DNA from: Desulfospira joergensenii DSM 10085
Lineage (GTDB): Bacteria > Desulfobacterota > Desulfobacteria > Desulfobacterales > Desulfobacteraceae
DNA length: 64,000 nt
Assembly: GCF_000420085.1 (NCBI RefSeq)
Contig: NZ_ATUG01000001.1
Span: 682,001 to 746,000 of the forward strand
Reading direction: 5' to 3'
Of the stretch, positions 42,234-50,716 are shown in pieces (positions within the stretch are counted from its first letter, which is position 1; each line of letters begins with the position of its first letter). A model generated the notes under the pieces. That model had not been told where the DNA came from, ran no database searches, and saw only the letters and a program-made list of their open reading frames with translations. The translations under genes and the position numbers were made by a program.

Positions 42234-43241
42234 ATGAATCTGTTAGATTTATTAAGAGATAAAGCTGAATATTTTTCTACATCTGAGGACGATATTGGCG
42301 TTTCAAGCGTGGTCACACATATCGAAATTGCTGAAAGACATTTTGAGAATGGTAAATCTGGTGATGACTATTTGTTCAATGATGTAATCTACAGAAGTAA
42401 TCAAGCCTTTGAAGGTGCGCTTAAAGAGGCATATAGAATAATTTCCGGGAAAAACCCAAATAGAGTAACTCCACATAAGATTGAGAAACATTTTGAAGAA
42501 AATAATGTTCTGAAAGAGAGAGTATTACAGCTATTTACTAATTATCGAACCGAGTGGAGAAATAAGTCAACACATGATTACAAACTTTATTTTTCCGAGC
42601 AAGAAGCCTTTCTTGCAATCGTAAATATATCAGCTTTTATAAATATACTATTTGACCAAATGGTTGAAAAACGGGCTTATGACAAAAAGACCACGGATCT
42701 TAAAAAATCAAAACCTGCCAAAGATTTAACTAAGACAAATACACAATTGAAAGATAGAATAGTTGAGTTATTGATTTCCTATTCAAAAAGTTTCCCTGAT
42801 AAGACCTCAGGAACAGTGCTGCCAAGGATAACGGAGGTGGAGTTATCAGGTTCATTGAAGGCTTATTTGAATAGCCTTGCTGAGGATATTGACGTTTATT
42901 CTGAGTTTTCAATACCGACAAATCAAGATCGTCGGTTTTACAGAGCTGATTTTTTTCTTCAAAAGGGAAAAGAAAAATTAATTATTGAAGTTAAAAATTC
43001 ATTCCATGCCGGTTCCCAGATTCTTAAAGGAGGAACGGAGCAGCTGTTAAGTTATCTGACATTATCTGGCGTTTCCAATGGCATACTGTATATACCACCA
43101 TTGAATAAAGATGAAGAAATGGAAGTAGTTAAAACAACTAGGGAACTTGGATCCAAGTTATTCAGCTTAATAAAAATATTTCCAAAAGAAAGATTTAACA
43201 GAGCCAACTCAGCCGAAGCTAAAAACGACACAACTGATTAG
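42234..43241 (+). CDS. HEPN plus PD-(D/E)XK nuclease-type protein (putative defence component)
   Basis: A 335-aa protein, not recognised as a named family. The N-terminal ~145 residues are helical and contain WRNKSTHDYKLYF, an R109-x4-H114 motif with Asn after Arg, as in HEPN RNase domains. A charged linker leads to a C-terminal fold with RADFFLQKGKEKLIIEVKNSF (D239, E252, K254), the pattern of PD-(D/E)XK nucleases, followed by GGTEQLLSYL, a common helix after the catalytic sheet. Composition is much more AT-rich than neighbours, suggesting transfer. It is followed by two hairpins and then a helicase-nuclease gene. Function is inferred from motifs only. Confidence 0.7.
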   Translation: MNLLDLLRDKAEYFSTSEDDIGVSSVVTHIEIAERHFENGKSGDDYLFNDVIYRSNQAFEGALKEAYRIISGKNPNRVTPHKIEKHFEENNVLKERVLQLFTNYRTEWRNKSTHDYKLYFSEQEAFLAIVNISAFINILFDQMVEKRAYDKKTTDLKKSKPAKDLTKTNTQLKDRIVELLISYSKSFPDKTSGTVLPRITEVELSGSLKAYLNSLAEDIDVYSEFSIPTNQDRRFYRADFFLQKGKEKLIIEVKNSFHAGSQILKGGTEQLLSYLTLSGVSNGILYIPPLNKDEEMEVVKTTRELGSKLFSLIKIFPKERFNRANSAEAKNDTTD

Positions 43242-43245
43242 CACT

Positions 43246-43319
43246 GCATTCATGGCGGCGTTGTTGCCATGAATGCAATGCTGACTGAGTCCAGTCCCAA
43301 AATCTCAGTCAATTATTTT
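43246..43319 (+). promoter_or_regulatory. Two consecutive hairpins between the paired genes
   Basis: Hairpin 1: GCATTCATGGC (43246-43256), 9-nt loop, GCCATGAATGC (43266-43276). Hairpin 2: TGACTGAG (43282-43289), 14-nt loop, CTCAGTCA (43304-43311), followed by ATTATTTTT. The second could be a weak terminator, limiting downstream helicase expression. Confidence 0.6.
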
Positions 43320-43367
43320 TGGGGATACAATTGTCAAACATAATCAAACTTATGGTGGTGATTTAAA

Positions 43368-46097
43368 ATGAATATTTCAGAAGCTGCAAAATTTGGTGCA
43401 GATGGTTCCGTTTTGGATTTGTTGAGAAGCGGTGGGTTTAAGCAATATACATATGCTCAAGAAGAAGCCATTAAAGCAGGTTTATGTAATGGAAAAAGTC
43501 TTGTGATCGCGGCTCCTACATCGTCCGGAAAAACTACAATTGCTGAAATTGCTGCGGTTGATGGAGCAATGAAAGGAAAAAAAACCGTTTATTTAGTAAC
43601 TCACAAGGCTTTAGCGGAAGAAAAGTACAACTCGTTTAAAGAAACTTATGAAACTGGCAACTGGTTCAGTGTATCAATTGCAACTGGAGACAGATCTGAG
43701 GGAGAATGGCGAGACGGTATTTTAGTGGCCACATATGAAAAATACCTCGCACTGATAAGTAGCTCTACAACATACTCTCTTAGAGATAAAATTGTTATAG
43801 CCGATGAACTACAAATCATTTCAGACGATGCCAGAGGATCAGATGTTGAAGTCCTATTATCAATTATCAGAAAACAAATTCCGGCCCAATTTATTGCCCT
43901 TTCTGCTACCGCCCCAAATGTAGGCCAAATTGCCGGGTGGTTTAAGTGTGATTTTATTAATGTGCATAACCGGGATGTTCCTTTAAGACAAGAATTTTGG
44001 TTTAATAATCAGCGATTTTATAATTATCTTGGGACAGAAGAGGTTTTTCAAGAATCAAACACTGAAATAGTAGCTGATAATGCTATTAATGCAGTAAATA
44101 ATCTCCTTGAAAAGGATCTGGGGCCAGTCTTGGTTTTTACCATGACTAAACCTAGAGCAGTTGAATTAGCTGATAAGTTTTCAAAAAGTCGCGAGCAAGA
44201 TGTAAAATCATACATGATTACGGAACAGCTTGATCTTTTCAGTGAACCCACTGGTGTCTCTGCCACCTTAAAAGGAACAACTGAAAGAAAAGTTGCTTTT
44301 CATTCAACTGATTTGAGTTTTTCTGAAAGAGCAGTTATCGAAGAAGCATTACGAAAACGGAATTTGGATGTTGTCTTTGCTACGCCCACTTTAGCAGCAG
44401 GGGTAAACTTCCCAATAAGAACTGTCCTTTTCGATTCATTCAACAGATTCTGGGTTTCAGGAGATCCTTGGATATCAAAAAGTGAATACCTAAACATGTC
44501 TGGAAGGGCTGGACGACTCGGTTTCGATGAAGAAGGCTTATCTATTCTATTAGTAACAAATAGAGCTGAAGCCATAAAAGCGAACGAATATCTTTCTCCG
44601 GAAGAATCGAATTTATATTCAAAATTATTTAACAAAAGCATTAGGAAGTCCGTTCTCTCTCTTATCTCAAGCCGGATATGTAAAAGCGAAGATGAAATAA
44701 ACTCATTTTATTCGGAAACATTTTGGTGGCATCAACACCTTGAAATGAATCCTAAAAAACTCTCACAAGTCGCGCTGCTGGTTTCAGAGTCAATTGATTG
44801 GCTTCTTAAAAATAAATTGTTTTCAGGGAATAATCAAAACCTATACCCAACACCATTGGGTAGGTCCATTTCATCAACCGGTTTGCTACCATCAACAGCT
44901 ATTTTTCTTCTTTCATTATTGAAAAACAATAGTTCTGTATTGGATGAAGATTTTGAAATTTCTCTAATTCATGCAATTTGTTCTAGTGATGAGTTTTCGG
45001 AAGAAAATGGGCAACGCTTTCTGCCGTATGCAAGAAGAAATCAACCCGAAGTTCGGGCTTGGCAAGAGATATCAACCAAAAATCTATTTATAGACCCTGA
45101 TAGTGTTGAAAATTATGATCGTGTTACTAATGCAACGTATGGAGCGAGTCTATGGATACAAGGTGTTTCTGAAAAAAAGTTAAGGCGCAATATTCCTCCT
45201 ATCTCCTATGGTCAATTGCATGCACTATCAGTTGACATTTCATGGATTGTTGATGGGTTGACAAAGATTGTGACTACACCAGGGGAATCTTTACCATCAT
45301 CGATAGAGACAAAACTAAATATTTTGGCTGAAAAGATGCGTTACGGTGTCACGGAAGAAGCAATCGATATTTTAAAATCAGCCACTAAATTTGATGTTCC
45401 TGGTTTGGGAAGGCAAAGAGCTATGATGCTTGTTGATAAGGGAATATCAGAGCCAAATCAGATAATTAATGCAACTATTAATCAACTAAAAGCGATTCTT
45501 CAAAATTCAAAAAGAGCGCGGTTGTTCATTGAAGCAGTCGCGAAATTTTTTAATAGCAATTTTGATTACTGGAAAAATAGGCATTTAAGAGTGGCTAATG
45601 AGTTGGGATTAGATGAAAAATTAATCTCATCTTCATATGATTTAAAAGGTAATGAGTATGAAAATCCAATAAGTACTATTCTCCAAGAATTCTCATGGGA
45701 AACTTCAAAATTAGACATAAATATGAAGCAAGGAATGCCCGATTTCATGTTAACTCAAAATGAAGTTTCGATACTTTTGGAATGTAAAACAAAACAGAAA
45801 GAAAACGCTACAATTACTAAAAAAGATGCGTTTGCTGTTTTAACAAAAGGAGCAGATATAAATGCAAACCATAGCGTTACACTTGGAAAACCTGAATTCG
45901 ATACCTTTTCCAAATATAAAGCAAGTGGGTCGAACAAAATTACACTTCTTTCTCATTTTGTTTTTATCGAAGCATATCTTCTGTTCAAAGAAGGTAAAGC
46001 TGATTCAGACCAGATATTCCTATGGCTCCAGATCCCTGGTGTAGCGTCTATGGAAGCGCTTAAAAATATAATTGAATATGGGAAGCAGTACAGATAA
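43368..46097 (+). CDS. Ski2/Hel308-like SF2 helicase with C-terminal PD-(D/E)XK domain
   Basis: A 909-aa protein. Helicase core: YTYAQEEAIKAGL (Q-motif-like), Walker A APTSSGKTTIAE (49-60), motif II IADELQII (DELQ 146-149 in place of DEAD/DEXH), motif III ALSATAPN, motif V ATPTLAAGVNFP, motif VI MSGRAGRLG (378-385). A winged-helix/helical middle precedes an HhH segment, FDVPGLGRQRAMMLVDKGI, as in Hel308. The C-terminus (~786-909) has PDFMLTQNEVSILLECKTKQ (D792, E805, K807), a PD-(D/E)XK nuclease pattern. It is strongly AT-rich and paired with the HEPN/nuclease gene upstream. Likely a DNA-unwinding nuclease effector of a defence module. Confidence 0.85.
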   Translation: MNISEAAKFGADGSVLDLLRSGGFKQYTYAQEEAIKAGLCNGKSLVIAAPTSSGKTTIAEIAAVDGAMKGKKTVYLVTHKALAEEKYNSFKETYETGNWFSVSIATGDRSEGEWRDGILVATYEKYLALISSSTTYSLRDKIVIADELQIISDDARGSDVEVLLSIIRKQIPAQFIALSATAPNVGQIAGWFKCDFINVHNRDVPLRQEFWFNNQRFYNYLGTEEVFQESNTEIVADNAINAVNNLLEKDLGPVLVFTMTKPRAVELADKFSKSREQDVKSYMITEQLDLFSEPTGVSATLKGTTERKVAFHSTDLSFSERAVIEEALRKRNLDVVFATPTLAAGVNFPIRTVLFDSFNRFWVSGDPWISKSEYLNMSGRAGRLGFDEEGLSILLVTNRAEAIKANEYLSPEESNLYSKLFNKSIRKSVLSLISSRICKSEDEINSFYSETFWWHQHLEMNPKKLSQVALLVSESIDWLLKNKLFSGNNQNLYPTPLGRSISSTGLLPSTAIFLLSLLKNNSSVLDEDFEISLIHAICSSDEFSEENGQRFLPYARRNQPEVRAWQEISTKNLFIDPDSVENYDRVTNATYGASLWIQGVSEKKLRRNIPPISYGQLHALSVDISWIVDGLTKIVTTPGESLPSSIETKLNILAEKMRYGVTEEAIDILKSATKFDVPGLGRQRAMMLVDKGISEPNQIINATINQLKAILQNSKRARLFIEAVAKFFNSNFDYWKNRHLRVANELGLDEKLISSSYDLKGNEYENPISTILQEFSWETSKLDINMKQGMPDFMLTQNEVSILLECKTKQKENATITKKDAFAVLTKGADINANHSVTLGKPEFDTFSKYKASGSNKITLLSHFVFIEAYLLFKEGKADSDQIFLWLQIPGVASMEALKNIIEYGKQYR

Positions 46098-46134
46098 ATT
46101 CTTATATATTGATAATCAAAAAGTAGGAGGCAAA

Positions 46135-46500
46135 ATGTCAAAAGGGGCATTAACCGTAGGAGAACTGAGAGCTCGACTTCAAGGCCTAAAAGATAGTGAC
46201 AAATTATTTTTTTCTGGAGGATTAACCTTCTACAAACTGAAGCATTGGGACGATGACGAATTCATCGTGGAGTTTAATGAAGCAGAAGATTTCATGTCAG
46301 AGGATTTCAAAAAGAGAAATCTTAATGTTCAAGTTGTATTTATGAAATATGAGAATGCAGATTGGAACGAAGATGGTAGTATTAAAGATTCCAGGGACAC
46401 AATACCCAATTCCAACAATCAAAAGGAACTCGGACAAGCCGGTGATTTTAAAATATTATGTACCTTAAATCATAGGTTAAATGGTTATGAAGATTACTGA
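46135..46500 (+). CDS. Small hypothetical protein
   Basis: A 121-aa acidic protein from the ATG after AGGAGG. Its core, TVGELRARLQGLKDSDKLFFSGGLTFYKLKHW, is reminiscent of small accessory proteins but is not a family I can name. The C-terminal tail (LGQAGDFKIL) is encoded by a 27-bp repeat (46431-46457) also present at 46919-46945, so the tail may be read-through of a repeat and the ancestral protein shorter. It starts 37 bp after the helicase stop and overlaps the next gene by 20 bp or less. Confidence 0.6.
   Translation: MSKGALTVGELRARLQGLKDSDKLFFSGGLTFYKLKHWDDDEFIVEFNEAEDFMSEDFKKRNLNVQVVFMKYENADWNEDGSIKDSRDTIPNSNNQKELGQAGDFKILCTLNHRLNGYEDY
46431..46457 (+). repeat. 27-bp repeat, copy 1 (in coding tail)
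   Basis: Begins CGGACAAGCCGGTGATTTTA and is identical to 46919-46945. Here it lies within the tail of a small open frame. A partly similar block (TTCGGACAGGTGACAGG) occurs near 40336 after the PH-like gene. Confidence 0.75.
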
Positions 46501-46882
46501 TCCAAATGAACTCAGGGAGTTTCAAGTATTCCTTGATGAATACAATGATTGTTTTTATCAAAGAGATTTAAAGAGACTCAAAAATCTATATGCTTCTGAT
46601 GGTGATATTATTTTCTTTGACAACCATGAAGATTGTGATTCACAGGATTTAGATGATCATCTGTTAAAAGTCTTAAAATTTTTTGAATCCGGTAAAATCG
46701 AAGAAATATTGTTGGAGGATAGGGTTATTTACCGGCACGGAGATGGTGCTTGTATCATAATGAGATGCAGATATCCCAGCAAACCCAAGCCGTGTGTAAG
46801 GACAACACTATATTTAGAAAAACATGATAATTTTTGGAAAATTAGACACATACATTATTCGTTTGATCCAAATGAACAATAG
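46487..46882 (+). CDS. SnoaL/NTF2-like protein
   Basis: A 131-aa protein of the NTF2-like/SnoaL superfamily. The N-terminal helix FLDEYNDCFYQRDLKRLKNLYASDGDIIFFDNHEDCDS and later strands (LEDRVIYRHGDGACIIMRC, VRTTLYLEKHDNFWKIRHIHYSF) match the cone-shaped fold. Such proteins have many functions (isomerases, ligand binders), so activity cannot be assigned. ATG at 46487 or 46481. It overlaps the preceding gene, implying co-transcription. Confidence 0.75.
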   Translation: MKITDPNELREFQVFLDEYNDCFYQRDLKRLKNLYASDGDIIFFDNHEDCDSQDLDDHLLKVLKFFESGKIEEILLEDRVIYRHGDGACIIMRCRYPSKPKPCVRTTLYLEKHDNFWKIRHIHYSFDPNEQ

Positions 46883-46918
46883 AATTATCACACAACGAGT
46901 TCAAGGGATACGATACTT

Positions 46919-46945
46919 CGGACAAGCCGGTGATTTTAAAATATT
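46919..46945 (+). repeat. 27-bp repeat, copy 2 (intergenic)
   Basis: Identical to 46431-46457 and followed by a GC-rich hairpin-like stretch CGGCGGCTGCGCCGG and CACCGCGATTA; a related CGGCGGCTGCACCGCGATTA stretch occurs at 42197-42216. It looks like part of a dispersed intergenic element. Confidence 0.75.
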
Positions 46946-46987
46946 CCCGGCGGCTGCGCCGGTCAGCACCGCGATTATAAGCAAAAC

Positions 46988-47662
46988 ATGTGGGAAAATA
47001 GCAATATGCTTATGAAGTGGCTACCGTTGTATATAATTATCATATCATGCTGCCTCATAATTGATCATGCTGGACATTGTTCTGAAACCTACCACATCGG
47101 GAACAACCGTGTTCTTTTATATAAAATTATAAATTGGTGGTACGATTGTCTTCCGGAAGAATCAAATGCACTTTGCGGGCTCACCGTAAAATGCAGAAGC
47201 AGGGACGACACTCAGGTTGTATACAATGAAACGGAAATGATATTGAGGCTTCAAATAGATGGAGGCTTTGCAGGGCAGTTTTCCATATTCAAACAATGTG
47301 AACCCTGTTTAGGCCCGTCCCATTTGAAATGCACATGGTTAAACAAGAAGTACTTCGGCAAAGGCGAAGCAGCAATTATATCAAATGATTTTCAAGCTAT
47401 ACGTATTTTTACAATTAAAAACATTGATAAATATCATGGCCAAATTATTCAGAACCTCGAGAAAGATATCGAATTTGAGCTGGAGGGATCGATTGGCGGA
47501 CTGCTGAACGGCCGGGTCGCCTTACATCGGGCTGGGGACTTTATCAAGACTTGCTCAACCCCTTCTCATGGTTTGGGCGACAGTTTGCCGATCTCCCTCA
47601 AAATCATCAACTCTAATACAAAAGAGATACTCGCAACATATTCTGCTATTATGGAAAAATAG
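46988..47662 (+). CDS. Exported hypothetical protein
   Basis: A 224-aa protein (or from ATGs at 47006/47012). An N-terminal signal peptide (MLMKWLPLYIIIISCCLIIDHAGHCSE) precedes a soluble domain rich in beta strands and containing several cysteines (CEPCLGPSHLKC). It is not recognised. The C-terminal HRAGDFIKTCS resembles the repeat-derived tail QAGDFKIL of the small gene at 46135. AT-rich; belongs to the accessory stretch. Confidence 0.6.
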   Translation: MWENSNMLMKWLPLYIIIISCCLIIDHAGHCSETYHIGNNRVLLYKIINWWYDCLPEESNALCGLTVKCRSRDDTQVVYNETEMILRLQIDGGFAGQFSIFKQCEPCLGPSHLKCTWLNKKYFGKGEAAIISNDFQAIRIFTIKNIDKYHGQIIQNLEKDIEFELEGSIGGLLNGRVALHRAGDFIKTCSTPSHGLGDSLPISLKIINSNTKEILATYSAIMEK

Positions 47663-47761
47663 AAACCATAACAAGGCTTTTGCAGCGGTGCGCAAAAAGA
47701 ACCGCCGGTAAAAGAAGGCATTCCCGGCAATTCAGCTGCGGGAATTCTTTAAAGGTTAAAC

Positions 47762-48529
47762 ATGAAAACCACAGAAATCCAATGGTCCTGGTATAACCCG
47801 GTTATCCAGGAACTCCTTTTAAAATATTACCGGGACTGGCTTTTCAATACTCCTGAGATTTCCGGGAAAATGGTGGAAAGGGTTCTTTCGATTTCCGGCA
47901 TCCAGCCCCCCGGCCAGGTATTGGATATCGGATGCGGCCTGGGCTACCATGCCTCGGCTTTTGCCCAAAAAGGCTTTCAGGTTCTGGCCTTTGATCCGGG
48001 GGACCGATATCTGGAAATTGCACGCGAGAATACGGAAGAGAACCGGGATTTTGTAAAACTCCGGCAGATGAAGTGTTCAGACCTGGATGAATCCGAAGAT
48101 TTTGATCTGGCCTGGGCCGGCTCTTACTGCCCGGGGCAGCTTTCCCCTTCCGAGGCGGTTCAGGATTTTTCCAGGATTTTCAGGTCCCTGAAGCCGGGGG
48201 CATGGTTTGTGGCCAATGTGGCGGGAAAGCCCAAGGTTCCCCCTTCGGAAAAGGTAAGGAACTGGCGGCAGTTATCCGATTGTTTTGCCCTTACGGAAAA
48301 ATGGGCGGATGAGATCTATTTCCATGAGCATTGCTGGTTTATCTATCCTGAAACCGATAAGATCATCAAATTTGCCGAAAAGGAGCGGATGTACGGCGTG
48401 AATGAGATCCCCCCTCTTCTGGCGGAAGCCGGATTTGAAGAGATCTCAACGGCGGGTCGTCTGAAAGGGGATGAACCGGCGCAAGAGGGGAAACATTTTG
48501 CGTTCTGGTGCAGAAAGCCCCAAAATTAA
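47762..48529 (+). CDS. Class I SAM-dependent methyltransferase
   Basis: A 255-aa methyltransferase. Motif I is VLDIGCGLGYHASAFAQKG (SAM-binding GxGxG), with the acidic end of strand 2 in VLAFDPGDRYLEIA. Motif II/III regions are EDFDLAWAGSYCPGQLSPSEAVQDFSRIFRSLKPGAWFVANVAG. The substrate is unknown. It returns to the high-GC base composition of the flanks, marking the right edge of the accessory stretch. Confidence 0.87.
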   Translation: MKTTEIQWSWYNPVIQELLLKYYRDWLFNTPEISGKMVERVLSISGIQPPGQVLDIGCGLGYHASAFAQKGFQVLAFDPGDRYLEIARENTEENRDFVKLRQMKCSDLDESEDFDLAWAGSYCPGQLSPSEAVQDFSRIFRSLKPGAWFVANVAGKPKVPPSEKVRNWRQLSDCFALTEKWADEIYFHEHCWFIYPETDKIIKFAEKERMYGVNEIPPLLAEAGFEEISTAGRLKGDEPAQEGKHFAFWCRKPQN

Positions 48530-48608
48530 CCCGGATTCAGAGATTGTGCCGTTCTCCGGCAGCCCCTGAATCTTGACGGACAACACAAATCAAAAAGGAG
48601 GATTACGT

Positions 48609-48956
48609 ATGGAAGAGATGATTGCATATTGCGGCCTTGTCTGTTCAAGCTGCCCGACCTTCCTGGCCACTCTGAACGATGATGACAAAGCAAGAGAAGA
48701 GACGGCAAAGTTCCTGGCGGAAAAATACGGATTAAATTTAAAACCCGAAGAGATCAATTGTGACGGGTGTCTTTCTTCCGGGGAGAGGCTCATCGGCTAT
48801 TGCAATACCTGTGAAGTCAGAAAGTGCGGCATGGCAAAATCAGTGGATAATTGTTCGGTCTGTGATGACGGGCCCTGTGAAAAGCTGAATCAATTCCATG
48901 AATTTTCCCCGGAAGCCAAAGCATCCTTTGAAGCCTTGGCAGGGAAAAACCATTGA
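48609..48956 (+). CDS. DUF3795 cysteine-rich protein
   Basis: A protein of about 115 aa in the DUF3795 family: MIAYCGLVCSSCPTFLAT, then EEINCDGCLSSGERLIGYCNTCEVRKCGMAKSVDNCSVCDDGPCEKL. The many Cys pairs suggest metal or Fe-S binding. Function unknown. The ATG follows a strong AAGGAGG; the frame extends to 48573 without support. Confidence 0.85.
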   Translation: MEEMIAYCGLVCSSCPTFLATLNDDDKAREETAKFLAEKYGLNLKPEEINCDGCLSSGERLIGYCNTCEVRKCGMAKSVDNCSVCDDGPCEKLNQFHEFSPEAKASFEALAGKNH

Positions 48957-49094
48957 TCTTGAAGGGGATCAGGGGTACACATCTTAAGGAATCAAAGAAT
49001 CTGGACGGATCTGAGCGGATGTTTCCATTGCCTTTGAGAAAATGATGCTGGTATAATCATCACCCAATGAACCTGAACCAGGAGGAAGAAGAAG

Positions 49095-49409
49095 ATGCTG
49101 CTCACGAACACGGAAGAGATTCCAGGGAAAAAAATTACGGCCTTTTACGGTGTGGTTTCCGGGAGTACGGTCCGGGCCAAGCATGTGGGGAAAGATCTCA
49201 TGGCCGGGATCAAGAATATTTTCGGCGGAGAATTGAAAGGATATACAGACCTTCTCCAGGAAACCCGGGATGAGGCCATTAACCGGATGAAATCCCAGGC
49301 AGAGCAGATGGGGGCCAATGCCATTGTGAATGTCCGTTTTTCAACTTCTTCCGTGGCTGCCGGTGCTGCAGAGATCTATGTCTACGGCACCGCCGTGACA
49401 GTGGAGTAA
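49095..49409 (+). CDS. YbjQ-family (UPF0145) protein
   Basis: A 104-aa single-domain protein of the YbjQ family: ITAFYGVVSGSTVRAKHVGKDLMAGIKNIFGGELKGYTDLLQETRDEAINRMKSQAEQMGANAIVNVRFSTSSV. The fold is a pentameric beta-rich assembly of unclear function. It is followed 4 bp later by a membrane-anchored paralogue, then an M48 protease, likely one operon. Confidence 0.9.
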   Translation: MLLTNTEEIPGKKITAFYGVVSGSTVRAKHVGKDLMAGIKNIFGGELKGYTDLLQETRDEAINRMKSQAEQMGANAIVNVRFSTSSVAAGAAEIYVYGTAVTVE

Positions 49410-49413
49410 ATCC

Positions 49414-49860
49414 ATGGAACAACTCATTATATTTGTTGTTTTATTGTTCCTGGGCTATTCTTTCGGCCGATATGCGGAAAAAAGACATTACCGCTCCATT
49501 CTGGAGCGTGAAGAACTCTTATTGACCCTTCCCACGACTTCCAGAAAAAAGATTGGGGATGATTGCCGGAAAGTGGGTCAATGCGAGCTTGTCAACGGCA
49601 GTATGGTTGTATCGGTGGATTATTTTAAACGGATACTGGCCAAGCTTAGAAATTTCTTCGGGGGCAATGTCCAGTCCTATGAAACCCTGGTGGACCGGGC
49701 CAGACGCGAGGCGGTTCTGAGGATGAAGGAATCCTGTCCCGATGCGGACATGATCATCAACCTGCGCCTGGAGACCTCTTCCATCACCAAGGGGAAAAAG
49801 AACCAGGTGGGCTCGGTTGAAGTCCTGGCCTATGGGACGGCAATTTATTTTTTAGATTGA
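49414..49860 (+). CDS. Membrane-anchored YbjQ-like protein
   Basis: A 148-aa paralogue of the preceding gene. It has an N-terminal membrane segment (IIFVVLLFLGYSFGRYA) and a linker, then the YbjQ-type domain (VVSVDYFKRILAKLRNFFGGNVQSYETLVDRARREAVLRMKE, ADMIINLRLETSSI, EVLAYGTAIYF). The membrane anchor suggests that the pair localises to the inner membrane with the neighbouring protease. It ends one base before the protease gene. Confidence 0.82.
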   Translation: MEQLIIFVVLLFLGYSFGRYAEKRHYRSILEREELLLTLPTTSRKKIGDDCRKVGQCELVNGSMVVSVDYFKRILAKLRNFFGGNVQSYETLVDRARREAVLRMKESCPDADMIINLRLETSSITKGKKNQVGSVEVLAYGTAIYFLD

Positions 49861-49861
49861 T

Positions 49862-50692
49862 ATGATGGAATATAAGCCCGCCCTGCCCCGGAAGAATGAT
49901 AATGTCTCCCATGACCGGCCGGTCAGAGAATTTATCTTATTGTTTTCCGGGATCACTCTTTTTCTCCTGGCCCTGTTCTGGGTATCGGGTCTTCTGGTTG
50001 ACCGGGCAGTGAATTATATCTCACCGGAGATGGAGGGGAAGATATTCTCGGCTTTCAGTCCCTCGGGAAAAGAGGCGGTCCGGGACTCGGATCCCCAACA
50101 GGCAGAACTCCAGTCCATGGTGAAGGCCTTAAGCCCATGCATTCATATTACCTATCCCTTAAGGGTTTATCTGATTGATTCCAGAACAGCCAATGCCATG
50201 GCCTTGCCCGGGGGCCGGATCCTCGTGTTTAAGGGGCTCCTGGATAAGGTAAAATCGGAAAACGGCCTTGCCTTTGTCCTTGCCCATGAACTGGCCCATT
50301 TTAAAAACAGGGATCATCTGCGGGGCATGGGCCGGGGAATCCTTATCACTGCCGCGGCTGCCCTGATCACGGGGGCCGGATCAGACCTTACCCGGTTCTT
50401 TACCCCGGCGGTGAACCTGAATACGGCTCACTATTCCCAGACCCGGGAGGGGCTGGCAGATGAGAAGGCATTGGAGGTGCTGGATTGTTTTTACGGCCAT
50501 GTGGGCGGGGCTTCTGAATTTTTCAATGCCATGGCACCCGGAGATAAGGAAAAATATAATTTGATCGGACATTATTTCAGCAGCCATCCCGAAGCAGTGG
50601 AACGGATCAAAAATCTTCAGGAGCTTGCAGACGAATCAGGCTTTCCTGTCCAGGCGGTAAAGCCACTGCCCGGGGTTTTTAAAAAAAAATGA
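49862..50692 (+). CDS. M48-family membrane metallopeptidase
   Basis: A 276-aa zinc protease. Membrane segment at residues ~24-45; catalytic motif AHELAHFKNRDH (HExxH at 142-146); a second hydrophobic segment (~158-172); and the third zinc ligand region EGLADEKALEVL. M48 enzymes (HtpX/BepA/LoiP-like) act in membrane or envelope protein quality control. ATG at 49862 or 49865. Operon with the two YbjQ-like genes. Confidence 0.88.
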   Translation: MMEYKPALPRKNDNVSHDRPVREFILLFSGITLFLLALFWVSGLLVDRAVNYISPEMEGKIFSAFSPSGKEAVRDSDPQQAELQSMVKALSPCIHITYPLRVYLIDSRTANAMALPGGRILVFKGLLDKVKSENGLAFVLAHELAHFKNRDHLRGMGRGILITAAAALITGAGSDLTRFFTPAVNLNTAHYSQTREGLADEKALEVLDCFYGHVGGASEFFNAMAPGDKEKYNLIGHYFSSHPEAVERIKNLQELADESGFPVQAVKPLPGVFKKK

Positions 50693-50716
50693 ATCCTTTT
50701 GTTGAAGGTGTAAAAT

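Noticed and set aside
42234..46097. Calling the module Hachiman or AbpAB outright
   Set aside because: The helicase could fit, but the first gene does not show the DUF1837 pattern as far as I can judge by eye.
38542..47760. Integron cassette array with attC sites
   Set aside because: Same-strand unknown genes and repeated intergenic blocks suggest it, but I could not find matched RYYYAAC and GTTRRRY core sites or an integrase; kept only as a check in a finding.
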